From NCBI GenBank assembly GCA_024235215.1, contig JACKMU010000008.1, positions 186,001-250,000 on the forward strand: DNA of 64,000 bases, read 5' to 3'. The stretch comes from Chromatiaceae bacterium (GTDB lineage: Bacteria; Pseudomonadota; Gammaproteobacteria; Chromatiales; Chromatiaceae). Below, piece by piece: positions 43,490-51,570 of the stretch. The translations under genes and the position numbers were made by a program. The notes below the pieces were generated by a model. That model did no database searches. It had not been told where the DNA came from and was given only the letters and a program-made list of their open reading frames with translations. Numbering within the stretch: position 1 is the first letter of the stretch; every line of letters begins with the position of its first letter.

Positions 43490-44176
43490 ATGGTAGATTA
43501 TCTCATTGCACCCTCTATTCTCTCCGCCGATTTCGCCCGGCTTGGAGAAGAGGTGGACAAAGTGCTGGCGGCCGGTGCCGATATCGTTCACTTCGATGTC
43601 ATGGATAACCACTATGTGCCGAATCTGACCATCGGTCCACTGGTGTGTGAGGCGCTGCGTAAACACGGTGTCACCGCCCCAGTCGATGTGCACATGATGG
43701 TCAAGCCGGTTGACCGAATCATTCCCGACTTTGCCAAGGCTGGCGCCACCTACATCACCTTCCACCCGGAGGCAAGTGAGCATATCGACCGTTCGCTGCA
43801 ACTGATCCGGGAGCAGGGCTGCAAATCCGGGCTGGTGTTCAACCCTGCCACGCCGCTCAGTTACCTCGACTATGTATTGGACAAGATCGACATGATTCTG
43901 ATTATGTCGGTCAACCCCGGTTTCGGCGGCCAAAGCTTTATCCCGTCCGCGCTGGACAAGCTGCGTGCCTGCCGCCGGATCATCGATCAGTCCGGTCTGG
44001 ATATCCGGCTCGAAATCGATGGTGGTGTCAAAGCAGACAACATTGCCGAGATCGCAGCCGCAGGGGCCGATACCTTCGTCGCCGGTTCGGGTATCTTCGG
44101 CAAGGCCAACGATGCCGATCCCAACCGCTACGACAGCATCATTGGCCAGATGCGGGCGGAGCTGGCCAAACTCTGA
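43490..44176 (+). CDS. rpe: Ribulose-phosphate 3-epimerase
   Basis: TIM-barrel enzyme of 228 residues that interconverts ribulose 5-phosphate and xylulose 5-phosphate in the Calvin and pentose phosphate cycles. Key segments are IAPSILSADFARLGEEV, VHFDVMDNHYVPNLTIGP (metal ligands His and Asp), PVDVHMMVKP, MSVNPGFGGQ and EIDGGVKADN; VAGSGIF closes the phosphate site. It has a strong GGAGG site. rpe-gph-trpE is a conserved order in gammaproteobacteria. In an autotroph this copy would serve the Calvin cycle together with the pyrophosphate genes. Confidence 0.97.
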   Translation: MVDYLIAPSILSADFARLGEEVDKVLAAGADIVHFDVMDNHYVPNLTIGPLVCEALRKHGVTAPVDVHMMVKPVDRIIPDFAKAGATYITFHPEASEHIDRSLQLIREQGCKSGLVFNPATPLSYLDYVLDKIDMILIMSVNPGFGGQSFIPSALDKLRACRRIIDQSGLDIRLEIDGGVKADNIAEIAAAGADTFVAGSGIFGKANDADPNRYDSIIGQMRAELAKL

Positions 44177-44208
44177 AGCCGCATTGGCGATAAAGCGCAG
44201 AACCAGCC

Positions 44209-44374
44209 TAGGAGCCTGTCGGATTATGGGGGATCGTAGCGAGGGAGTGGGAGAACGAGGCCAAATCCCCCCCGATTTGAGGCGCATAGTGCGCCTATGT
44301 AACGAAAATCGGGGAGAATTTGGACCGCTCTCCCGCTTCCGCAGTAGCAACATCCATAGTCCGACAGGCTCCTA
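44209..44374. mobile_element. 166-bp MITE-like palindromic element, diverged copy C
   Basis: Same length and same end sequence (TAGGAGCCTGTC and complement) as copies at 6554 and 12863 but largely different inside. It keeps the core GAGGCGCATAGTGCGCCTATG, aligned with GAGGCGAATAGTGGGCCTATT in the others, so the apical stem CATAG/CTATG matches AATAG/CTATT by paired changes. Longer arms also pair (CCAAAT/ATTTGG, CCCCGATTT/AAAATCGGGG). It lies between rpe and gph, in an intergenic gap of an operon. Confidence 0.85.
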
Positions 44375-44404
44375 ACAACCGAGTCAGCTGGAAACCCGGT
44401 GAAC

Positions 44405-45067
44405 ATGAACAAGCCCAAACTGATTCTGATCGATTTGGATGGTACGCTGGTCGACAGCGTGCCCGATCTTGCGCGCAGTATCGACCTGATGATGCAGCAG
44501 ATAGACCGTGATCCCTGTGGCGAAGCGCTGGTGCGCAACTGGGTCGGCAATGGCGTCGAAAAACTGGTCAAACGCGCTTTGACCGGTGCGATGGACGGGG
44601 AACCCGATCCATCCGAATTCACCCGCGCGTACCCGCTGTTCCTGGAGCTCTATCAGCGGCACAACGGAGAAGCTTCCCGGCTCTATCCCGGGGTGGCCGA
44701 AGGGTTGGCCTATCTCGCTTCTGCCGGCTACACCCTGGGCTGCATCACCAACAAAGCGGCGCGTTTTTCCGACGCACTGCTGACCGCCCTTGGCATTCGC
44801 GACCGCTTCGGCGTACTCATCAGCGGTGACACACTGCCAAGCAAGAAGCCGGATCCGCTGCCGCTACTTCACGCCGCCGATTATTTCGGGCTGAGCCCAG
44901 AGGAGTCGCTGATGCTCGGGGATTCGGTGAGTGACGTGAAAGCTGCCCGTGCAGCCGGATTTCCGGTAATCTGCGTCACTTACGGCTACAATCATGGAGA
45001 GGATATCCGCCTGGCACAACCCGACAGAGTGATCGACTCGTTCCTGGATCTCCAAGCCATCCTGTGA
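44405..45067 (+). CDS. gph: Phosphoglycolate phosphatase
   Basis: HAD-superfamily phosphatase of 220 residues that removes the Rubisco oxygenase product 2-phosphoglycolate. Motif I is LILIDLDGTLVDSVPDLARSI with the nucleophile and acid/base aspartates, motif II the threonine/serine of GCITNKA, motif III the lysine of SKKPDPLPLL, motif IV MLGDSVSDVKAARAAG. The helical cap domain is inserted after motif I. A GTG two codons earlier is an alternative start. Placement between rpe and trpE is the usual one. Confidence 0.94.
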   Translation: MNKPKLILIDLDGTLVDSVPDLARSIDLMMQQIDRDPCGEALVRNWVGNGVEKLVKRALTGAMDGEPDPSEFTRAYPLFLELYQRHNGEASRLYPGVAEGLAYLASAGYTLGCITNKAARFSDALLTALGIRDRFGVLISGDTLPSKKPDPLPLLHAADYFGLSPEESLMLGDSVSDVKAARAAGFPVICVTYGYNHGEDIRLAQPDRVIDSFLDLQAIL

Positions 45068-45115
45068 GCAGCGAGGTACTCGCAACCGGGGCGAATTTCG
45101 ATTATCTTTCACCAC

Positions 45116-45172
45116 ATGGCTTTCCCCAATCAAACTGCAGCAGTGATGACGATCTGGCGATGGCGCAGCTGA
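45116..45172 (+). CDS. trpL: Putative trp leader peptide (trpL)
   Basis: An 18-codon reading frame MAFPNQTAAVMTIWRWRS ends 58 bases before trpE. Its last codons hold two tryptophans (TGG-CGA-TGG) just before Arg-Ser-stop, like the WWRTS end of the E. coli leader. An internal ATG at 45146 would give the eight-residue MTIWRWRS. Neither start has a good ribosome site, which lowers confidence. The Trp codons can pair with 45197-45202, and a hairpin overlaps the stop codon, so alternative structures exist as needed for ribosome-mediated control. Confidence 0.55.
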   Translation: MAFPNQTAAVMTIWRWRS

Positions 45173-45202
45173 TAGCTGCACCTGTAGTACCGACCGATCG
45201 CC
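45156..45202 (+). promoter_or_regulatory. Candidate trp attenuator structure
   Basis: GGCGAT (45156-45161), which spans the Trp codons of the leader frame, is complementary to ATCGCC (45197-45202). Between them lies the hairpin GCAGCT-GAT-AGCTGC (45165-45179) overlapping the leader stop. No T tract follows, so control, if real, may act on trpE translation or by a Rho-dependent route rather than by a classical terminator. Confidence 0.4.
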
Positions 45203-45230
45203 TCATAAAAGTGAAGTATGGGAGAAAACC

Positions 45231-46730
45231 ATGACTCCAGAACAGTTCGAAACACTGGCCGCGGAAGGCCACAACAGAATCCCGCTCATGTGCGAGGTGC
45301 TGGCGGACCTGGATACGCCGCTGAGCGTCTATCTCAAACTGGCTGACGCCCCCTACTCCTACCTGTTCGAATCAGTACAGGGGGGAGAGAAGTGGGGGCG
45401 CTACTCTATCATCGGCCTGCCTTGCCATTCATTGCTACGGATCGCTGGACACTGCATCAGCGTGGAACGTGACGGAGAGGTACTGGAGCAGACGGAAAGC
45501 CAGGACCCCCTCGCCTTTATCGAGGATTTTCAGCAGCGTTACCGTGTGGCCAAACACCCGAGTCTGCCCAGATTCACCGGTGGACTGGTCGGTTACTTCG
45601 GCTATGACACCATCCGCTACATCGAACCTCGGCTGAAGGAATGCAACAACCCCGATCCGATCGGAACCCCGGATATCCTGCTGCTGGTCTCTGACGAGGT
45701 GGTGGTGTTTGACAACCTGCGCGGCAAACTCTATGTGATCGTGCATGTCGATCCGACCAGCAGTGATGACAGCTATACCAGCGGCCAGCAGCGCTTGCAG
45801 GAGCTGGTAGCAAGAATTCGCGGCTATCTGCCGAATAGACCCGTCCACAAAGTGCGTAACATCGATGAGTCGCACTTCGTGTCCGGCTTCACCGAGCAGG
45901 GTTTCAAGCAGGCAGTGACCCGCACCAAGGCGTACATACTGGACGGGGACTGCATGCAGGTGGTGCTGTCACAGCGCCTTTCGATCCCCTTTGCCGCCGC
46001 GCCGATGGACCTCTACCGGGCGTTACGCGGACTCAACCCCTCACCCTACATGTACTTCCTGAATCTTGGCGATTTTCATATCGTCGGTTCATCGCCTGAG
46101 ATCCTCACCCGGCTCGAGGAAGGTGAAATCACCGTCAGGCCGATCGCCGGTACCCGTCACCGCGGCACCAGCGAAGAGGAGGACCTCAACCTGGAGGCGG
46201 AGCTGCTGGCAGACCCGAAGGAGCTGGCGGAACATTTGATGCTGATCGACCTGGGGCGAAACGATACCGGCCGGGTCGCGGTGATTGGTAGCGTCAAGCT
46301 GACTGACAAAATGATTGTCGAACGCTACTCGCATGTCATGCACATCGTTTCCAATGTGGTGGGCAGGTTGAAGCCGGATATGACAGCAATCGATGTGCTG
46401 CGCGCCACTTTTCCCGCCGGTACGGTGAGTGGCGCCCCGAAGATTCGCGCCATGGAGATCATCGATGAGTTGGAGCCGGTAAAGCGCGGCGTCTACTCCG
46501 GCGCGGTCGGTTACCTCTCCTGGAGCGGTAACATGGACACCGCGATCGCCATCCGCACCGCTGTGATCAAGAACAATGAGCTGCATATCCAGGCCGGCGC
46601 GGGAATTGTCGCAGACTCCCAACCACAGCTGGAGTGGGAGGAGACGATGAACAAGGCCCGGGCAATATTTCGCGCTGTCGCTTTGGCGGAAGCGGGCCTG
46701 GAGACGCACGAATGTGAGGTTGGTGATTAG
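45231..46730 (+). CDS. trpE: Anthranilate synthase component I
   Basis: A protein of 499 residues that makes anthranilate from chorismate with ammonia from TrpG. The feedback region is YLFESVQGGEKWGRYSIIG; the chorismate core has GDCMQVVLSQRL, NPSPYMYFLNLGDFHIVGSSPE, RPIAGTRHRG, LIDLGRNDTGRVA and GTVSGAPKIRAMEIIDELEP. It has a good GGGAG site. The glutamine amidotransferase partner trpG is 2 kb away, behind minCDE, rather than next to it. Confidence 0.97.
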   Translation: MTPEQFETLAAEGHNRIPLMCEVLADLDTPLSVYLKLADAPYSYLFESVQGGEKWGRYSIIGLPCHSLLRIAGHCISVERDGEVLEQTESQDPLAFIEDFQQRYRVAKHPSLPRFTGGLVGYFGYDTIRYIEPRLKECNNPDPIGTPDILLLVSDEVVVFDNLRGKLYVIVHVDPTSSDDSYTSGQQRLQELVARIRGYLPNRPVHKVRNIDESHFVSGFTEQGFKQAVTRTKAYILDGDCMQVVLSQRLSIPFAAAPMDLYRALRGLNPSPYMYFLNLGDFHIVGSSPEILTRLEEGEITVRPIAGTRHRGTSEEEDLNLEAELLADPKELAEHLMLIDLGRNDTGRVAVIGSVKLTDKMIVERYSHVMHIVSNVVGRLKPDMTAIDVLRATFPAGTVSGAPKIRAMEIIDELEPVKRGVYSGAVGYLSWSGNMDTAIAIRTAVIKNNELHIQAGAGIVADSQPQLEWEETMNKARAIFRAVALAEAGLETHECEVGD

Positions 46731-46859
46731 CCAGCCGATCCCCAGCCGGTGTCACAAAAGCCAAATTTATCCCTAGCCCAGGCTTGTTTCGTTACCGGCG
46801 AAAAGGTAAAAATAGCGTCACTATTCCGCCAAAGTTGATGAATGGAGCCATTCCCCTCT

Positions 46860-47606
46860 ATGTCCACCCAAGCCACCGGGCAGGCCCGGGAGAGTGATTC
46901 ATTCGACCTGAAATCCAGTGTGTTGACGGTACCGGTATTGAAACTGCTGGATACGAACATCGACCGGATCGCCGATCAACTCAGACGGAAAATTCAAGCA
47001 GCGCCCGATTTTTTTCATAACGCACCGATAGTTATCGACCTGTCGCAACTGGAACAGTCGAATGACGCGGTGGACTTCCCTTTTCTGGTGGGTATCATGC
47101 GCGGTCTTGGCATGCAGCCCATCGGCGTGCAGGGAGGAAGCGCCACGCAACGGGAGTCGGCCGAATTGATGGAACTTGCGGTGCTGGGGCGAGGCAGTAC
47201 CGGCAGGGGGGCGCCTGCAAAAAAAGAGACTTCTGAGAAAGAGGAGCAAACCGAACACCCGCAGGAGAGCGCCAGTGCCAGGAAAACGCTGCTGATCACC
47301 CATCCGGTCCGCTCAGGTCAGAGAATCTACGCAAGTGGTGCCGATTTGATCATCACATCACAGGTCAGCTCTGGTGCCGAGATATTTTCGGATGGCAACA
47401 TCCATGTCTACGGAGCCCTGCGCGGCCGCGCGATGGCTGGTATCAAAGGCGATGCCGGTTGTCGCATCTTCTGCCGCAATCTCAGCGCTGAGTTGGTCTC
47501 GATCGCCGGACGCTACAAAGTAAGTGAAGACCTCGCCCAACACCATTGGGGAGAATCGGTACAGATCTATCTGCAGGGAAACAAACTGGTCGTAGAACCG
47601 ATCTGA
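46860..47606 (+). CDS. minC: Septum site-determining protein MinC
   Basis: Cell division inhibitor of 248 residues that blocks FtsZ polymerisation away from midcell. The N-terminal domain (SSVLTVPVLKLLDTNIDRIADQL, APIVIDLSQLE) is joined by a charged linker (KKETSEKEEQTEHPQES) to the beta-helix C-domain with HPVRSGQRIYASGADLIITSQVSSGAEIFSDGNIHVYGALRGRAMAG, the MinD-binding surface. The ATG at 46860 has GGAG upstream; an ATG six codons earlier does not. Begins 129 bases after trpE. Confidence 0.94.
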   Translation: MSTQATGQARESDSFDLKSSVLTVPVLKLLDTNIDRIADQLRRKIQAAPDFFHNAPIVIDLSQLEQSNDAVDFPFLVGIMRGLGMQPIGVQGGSATQRESAELMELAVLGRGSTGRGAPAKKETSEKEEQTEHPQESASARKTLLITHPVRSGQRIYASGADLIITSQVSSGAEIFSDGNIHVYGALRGRAMAGIKGDAGCRIFCRNLSAELVSIAGRYKVSEDLAQHHWGESVQIYLQGNKLVVEPI

Positions 47607-47677
47607 TTTCAATTTAAGATCCACTGGCGCTGCACGTGCCGCGCATGCTGCAGGTGGATGCAACAGGAGAGAATAAT

Positions 47678-48487
47678 TTGGCCAGAATCATCGTGATAAC
47701 TTCAGGAAAAGGGGGGGTGGGCAAGACCACAACCAGCGCCGCTCTCGCCATGGGCCTTGCGCTCAGAGGGCACCGTACCGTGGTCATCGACTTCGACGTG
47801 GGACTGCGCAATCTCGACCTGATCATGGGTTGTGAACGGCGTGTCGTCTACGATTTCATCAATGTGATCAACGAAGAGGCCAACCTCAACCAAGCCTTGA
47901 TCCGGGACAAACGCTGCAAGGATCTCTATATCCTTCCCGCCTCCCAGACCCGCGACAAGGCGGCGCTTAGCATGGATGGGGTTGGCAAAGTGCTGGAGGA
48001 GTTGGGCAGAGACTTCGACTACATTGTGTGCGATTCACCCGCCGGCATAGAGCATGGCGCCACCATGGCGATGTATTACGCCGATGACGCGATCGTGGTC
48101 ACCAACCCGGAGGTCTCTTCGGTACGCGATTCGGACCGCATGCTCGGCATACTGGCCAGCAAGTCGCGGCGCGCAGAACACAACCTCGAGCCTATCCGCG
48201 AGTTTCTGCTGCTGACCAGGTACTCCCCGGAGCGGGTGAAAAAAGGAGAGATGCTGAGCGTAGAGGACGTTCAGGAGATTCTGTCGCTGGATCTGCTCGG
48301 TGTCATCCCTGAATCGACCGCGGTGCTGGACGCCTCCAACAAGGGGATACCGGTCATACTCAGTACAGACTCATCAGCCGGTCAGGCGTACCAAGACATG
48401 GTGACCCGTTACCTGGGAGATCGCGTTCCCCACCGCTTCCTGGAAGTAGAGAAGAAAAGCCTTTTCGGGCGTCTGTTTGGAGGCTGA
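47678..48487 (+). CDS. minD: Septum site-determining protein MinD
   Basis: Membrane-associated ATPase of 269 residues that positions MinC and oscillates under MinE. The deviant Walker A is SGKGGVGKTTTSAALAMG, switch I/II regions are VIDFDVGLRNLDLIMGCERRVVYDFINV and VCDSPAGIEHGA, and the C-terminus EVEKKSLFGRLFGG is the amphipathic membrane-targeting helix. It starts with TTG at 47678: AGGAGAG lies six bases upstream and the resulting N-terminus aligns exactly with E. coli MinD, whereas the longer ATG frame does not. Confidence 0.96.
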   Translation: MARIIVITSGKGGVGKTTTSAALAMGLALRGHRTVVIDFDVGLRNLDLIMGCERRVVYDFINVINEEANLNQALIRDKRCKDLYILPASQTRDKAALSMDGVGKVLEELGRDFDYIVCDSPAGIEHGATMAMYYADDAIVVTNPEVSSVRDSDRMLGILASKSRRAEHNLEPIREFLLLTRYSPERVKKGEMLSVEDVQEILSLDLLGVIPESTAVLDASNKGIPVILSTDSSAGQAYQDMVTRYLGDRVPHRFLEVEKKSLFGRLFGG

Positions 48488-48488
48488 C

Positions 48489-48740
48489 ATGGGACTCTTG
48501 GATTTTTTCAGACAAAAACCCCAGCAGAGCGCTTCTATCGCTAAGGAGCGCCTGCAAATCCTGGTCGCGCATGAACGTGCCGAGCGCAACAGTCCGTCCT
48601 ATTTACCGAAACTGAAAGAGGACCTGCTACAGGTCATCAGTAAATATGTCACCGTCGACAAGAGTGCGATTCAGATGCGGCTGGAGAATGACGGCAACAA
48701 CGAAATTCTGGAACTGAACATCATGTTGCCGGAGAAGTAA
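48489..48740 (+). CDS. minE: Cell division topological specificity factor MinE
   Basis: A protein of 83 residues that stimulates MinD ATPase and restricts the division inhibitor. It has the membrane-targeting start MGLLDFFRQK, the anti-MinCD helix (SIAKERLQILVAHERAER) and the dimer strands KYVTVDKSAIQMRLENDGNNEILELNIMLP. It begins one base after minD and its stop overlaps the trpG start (TAATG), so trpG translation is coupled to minE. Confidence 0.95.
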   Translation: MGLLDFFRQKPQQSASIAKERLQILVAHERAERNSPSYLPKLKEDLLQVISKYVTVDKSAIQMRLENDGNNEILELNIMLPEK

Positions 48741-49333
48741 TGCTGCTGATGATCGACAACTACGACTCCTTCACCTACAACCTGGTACAGTATTTTGGTG
48801 AACTGGGAGAGGAGGTCTGTGTCTTTCGCAATGACGGGATCACGCTGCAGCAGATCGAAGAGATGCGGCCCGATCACCTGGTGATCAGTCCGGGCCCCTG
48901 CACGCCCAACGAAGCAGGTATCTCGGTGGCGGCGATCACCACCTTCGCCGGCCGGATACCGATCTTGGGAGTCTGCCTGGGTCATCAATCGATCGGACAG
49001 GCTTTCGGTGGCCGCATCGTACACGCTAGGAAGGTGATGCACGGCAAGACCTCCCTGATCCACCATGCCGACTCCGGTATCTTTAGGGGACTTGCCAACC
49101 CCTATCAGGCGACACGCTACCACTCGCTGGTCATTGAGCGGGAAAGCCTGCCCGAGTGCCTGGAAGTTACCGCATGGACCGAGCGTGAAGACGGCTCACT
49201 CGATGAGATCATGGGTATCCGGCACCGAGAGATGAATCTACAGGGTGTCCAATACCATCCGGAGTCGATTCTTACTGAGCATGGCCATGAATTGCTGAAA
49301 AACTTTATCGACGGGGATCTGGAGAGTCACTGA
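48740..49333 (+). CDS. trpG: Anthranilate synthase component II (glutamine amidotransferase)
   Basis: Class I amidotransferase of 197 residues. It has MIDNYDSFTYNLVQYFGELG, the oxyanion motif ISPGPCTPNEAG, the nucleophile in GVCLGHQSIGQAFGG, and the catalytic His-Glu in QYHPESILTEHG. It may also serve p-aminobenzoate synthesis, as in many bacteria. Its ATG overlaps the minE stop, and its TGA overlaps the trpD ATG. Confidence 0.95.
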   Translation: MLLMIDNYDSFTYNLVQYFGELGEEVCVFRNDGITLQQIEEMRPDHLVISPGPCTPNEAGISVAAITTFAGRIPILGVCLGHQSIGQAFGGRIVHARKVMHGKTSLIHHADSGIFRGLANPYQATRYHSLVIERESLPECLEVTAWTEREDGSLDEIMGIRHREMNLQGVQYHPESILTEHGHELLKNFIDGDLESH

Positions 49334-50355
49334 TGGAGATGCAGCAGGCGATCGAGCGGGTCATCAACCGGCATGACCTGGAGAACGAGGAGATGACCTC
49401 GGTGATGCACCGTATCATGAGCGGAGGTGCCACACCGGCGCAAATCGGTGGTTTTCTGGTCGGGCTGCGTATGAAAGGTGAGAGTATCACCGAAATTGCC
49501 GCGGCAGCATCAGTGATGCGTGAACTGGCGGCGGGTGTGGATATCAGTGGTCTCGCACATTGCGTCGACATCGTCGGCACCGGCGGCGACCAGTCGGGCA
49601 CCTTCAACGTCTCTACCGCATCGATGTTTGTGGCTGCCGCGGCTGGCTGCCATGTAGCCAAACACGGTAACCGTTCAGTCTCTTCCAAGTCGGGCAGCGC
49701 AGACGCGCTCGAGGCGGCTGGCGTCCGACTCGACATCACGCCCGCCCAGGTGGGTGAGTGCGTGCGTAAAATTGGGGTTGGATTTATGTTCGCTCCCGGG
49801 CATCACAGTGCGATGAAGCATGCCATCGGCCCGCGCAGGGAGATGGGCGTGCGTACCATATTCAACATTCTCGGTCCACTTACCAACCCTGCTGGTGTTC
49901 CGAATCAACTACTTGGCGTATTCGCAGAGGAGTTGCTCGACCCCATTGCCCAGGTGCTGCAGCGACTTGGCAGCCGGCATGTCCTGGTGGTCCATTCACG
50001 CGATGGACTGGATGAGATCAGCATTGCGGACAAGACAGAGGTGGCCGAACTCAAGGAGGGACTGGTTCACCGTTTCAGCATCCAACCGGAGAATTTCGGG
50101 CTAAAGCGCTCTCCCATCGATGTGATCAAGGTCACCGATGCCGTTGACAGTCTGCGCATGATTCGTTCGGTGCTGGACAACCAGCCAAGTGCCGCACGCG
50201 ACATCGTTCAGCTCAACGCCGGCGCTGCAATTTACAGCGCGGGCCGCGCGGACTCACTCGCCGAAGGGATCGCGCTGGCTGACCAGGCTATTGCCAGCGG
50301 CGAGGCGCGCAACCGCCTCGACAAACTGGTGATCCTGACCCAGGGATTCGAATAG
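49333..50355 (+). CDS. trpD: Anthranilate phosphoribosyltransferase
   Basis: A protein of 340 residues that joins anthranilate to PRPP. It shows the helical N-terminal domain, the glycine loop VDIVGTGGDQSGTFNVSTAS, KHGNRSVSSKSGSADALEA, FMFAPGHHSAMKHAIGPRREMGVRTIFNILGPLTNPAG and VVHSRDGLDEIS. Overlaps trpG by one base. It is the last gene of the trpE-minCDE-trpGD run before a minus-strand gene interrupts. Confidence 0.96.
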   Translation: MEMQQAIERVINRHDLENEEMTSVMHRIMSGGATPAQIGGFLVGLRMKGESITEIAAAASVMRELAAGVDISGLAHCVDIVGTGGDQSGTFNVSTASMFVAAAAGCHVAKHGNRSVSSKSGSADALEAAGVRLDITPAQVGECVRKIGVGFMFAPGHHSAMKHAIGPRREMGVRTIFNILGPLTNPAGVPNQLLGVFAEELLDPIAQVLQRLGSRHVLVVHSRDGLDEISIADKTEVAELKEGLVHRFSIQPENFGLKRSPIDVIKVTDAVDSLRMIRSVLDNQPSAARDIVQLNAGAAIYSAGRADSLAEGIALADQAIASGEARNRLDKLVILTQGFE

Positions 50356-50464
50356 CGGACTCGGCTGCCTTCTTTGATGGAAAGAAGAACGGCTGGCGCA
50401 AAACACGGCAGGATGAGGGCAGCGAGATGGGCTCCAAAGTCTACCTCACCGCCCTATTGAATAC

Positions 50465-50956
50465 TCAGTTTCGCCGTGCACCCAGACCACTCTGCTGCAT
50501 GCAGGCATCCATCTGCTCCGGCGTGTCGCTCGATTTCAGACAGCGGATCATCACTTCACCCTGTTTGATCGACCTATCCAGGCCTTGAACAATCTCATCC
50601 TTCACCTTCTGACTCCACTCGATCTCCTGCTCCTGGCGCGGGGGAGGTGGTGGCGGTGCACTCTCCCCTGCACGGGGAGCTTGAGCACCCGGAGGCGGCT
50701 GCGCCGACGCCATCATCTTCTGCTGAAAAGCCTGCATGATCTCAGCACACCGTTTCAGCTCAGCCGTGTTGGTTGTGGCCTGAACGCACTGCCGCGTGTT
50801 CACCATCTCGGGTAACGACTGCTCCATCATTGGCAACATGGACTGCTTCATCTGTGCCAACATCTTGCCTCGATCCATCCCCGAATTGGGGCCTTGGGGT
50901 GTCTGGGCCAGCGCGACAACAGGAATCAGGAGAAGAAGTGTAACTGCTTTTTTCAT
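50465..50956 (-). CDS. Small exported protein of unknown function
   Basis: A protein of 163 residues with signal peptide MKKAVTLLLLIPVVALAQ. The mature chain is methionine-rich at first (MLAQMKQSMLPMMEQSLPEM), has a proline-rich stretch (residues 85-108) and four cysteines placed as two pairs (RQCVQ, KRCAEIM; IRCLKSS, DACMQQS), suggesting two disulfides in the periplasm. Family not recognised. It lies opposite to and between trpD and trpC, so it interrupts the tryptophan genes. Confidence 0.65.
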   Translation of the reverse strand: MKKAVTLLLLIPVVALAQTPQGPNSGMDRGKMLAQMKQSMLPMMEQSLPEMVNTRQCVQATTNTAELKRCAEIMQAFQQKMMASAQPPPGAQAPRAGESAPPPPPPRQEQEIEWSQKVKDEIVQGLDRSIKQGEVMIRCLKSSDTPEQMDACMQQSGLGARRN

Positions 50957-51051
50957 AGGTTTCTCCGGGGTGAGTGGCTGACCTAGATTCGGATATACTG
51001 CTCCTTGTCAGCCCGAAATTGGATTATCCACCGATATCCGGACGGTTTTCA

Positions 51052-51426
51052 ATGCCGTCGGAACAAACAGTGAGCACCGATATGTCTTGCAATTCATCAC
51101 CTACCTGCTCCCTTGCCGGCCATCGCAAAACCGTGGAGCATCCCGTCATAGAGCGCGTTGTGTTGACCCCGCAGCCGGCAGTAGCGGACTATCGACAGGC
51201 AATGCAACTGGCCAACCAGACCGCGGAAAAGCTGCTAGGTGAACGAATGCTGCTCTCCTGGTACGATCGTGACCGTAATTTCGAGTCACCCCAGCACGCC
51301 AGTGAGTGCCATCAGCAAGGCGCCACGCCTGGCTATGTCGACTATGCCATTCATCATGGTGCCACTCTGTTAGTGGATATCGAGGATGGCCGTTTCCAGT
51401 TCTACTACCTGCCGGTGGATCTCTGA
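51052..51426 (+). CDS. Conserved hypothetical protein
   Basis: A protein of 124 residues; start uncertain, ATG at 51052 preferred to one further upstream that would run through the promoter of the neighbouring gene. The C-terminal half has a well-defined look: AVADYRQAMQLANQTAEKLLGERMLLSWYDRDRNFESPQHASECHQ, then GYVDYAIHHGATLLVDIEDGRFQFYYLP. This resembles the small AF1514/DUF5619-type proteins as I remember them, but that is a weak identification. Function unknown. Located just upstream of trpC. Confidence 0.65.
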   Translation: MPSEQTVSTDMSCNSSPTCSLAGHRKTVEHPVIERVVLTPQPAVADYRQAMQLANQTAEKLLGERMLLSWYDRDRNFESPQHASECHQQGATPGYVDYAIHHGATLLVDIEDGRFQFYYLPVDL

Positions 51427-51570
51427 TCTGCAGCGACACAGACAGACTCGGCCTTGGATCGATCTGCACCCGGCCACCGCTTGGGGTAATATGGGAAAAA
51501 TCGGTTGCTACTGGCAGCCGGCATAATGCCACTTAGCCTGAGTTCGAACAGCGTAACGAGTCACAGACCG

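Noticed and set aside
43469..44353. Open frame of 294 codons opposite rpe and running into the 166-bp element
   Set aside because: It is antisense to a conserved enzyme and its start falls inside the mobile element; no family resemblance.
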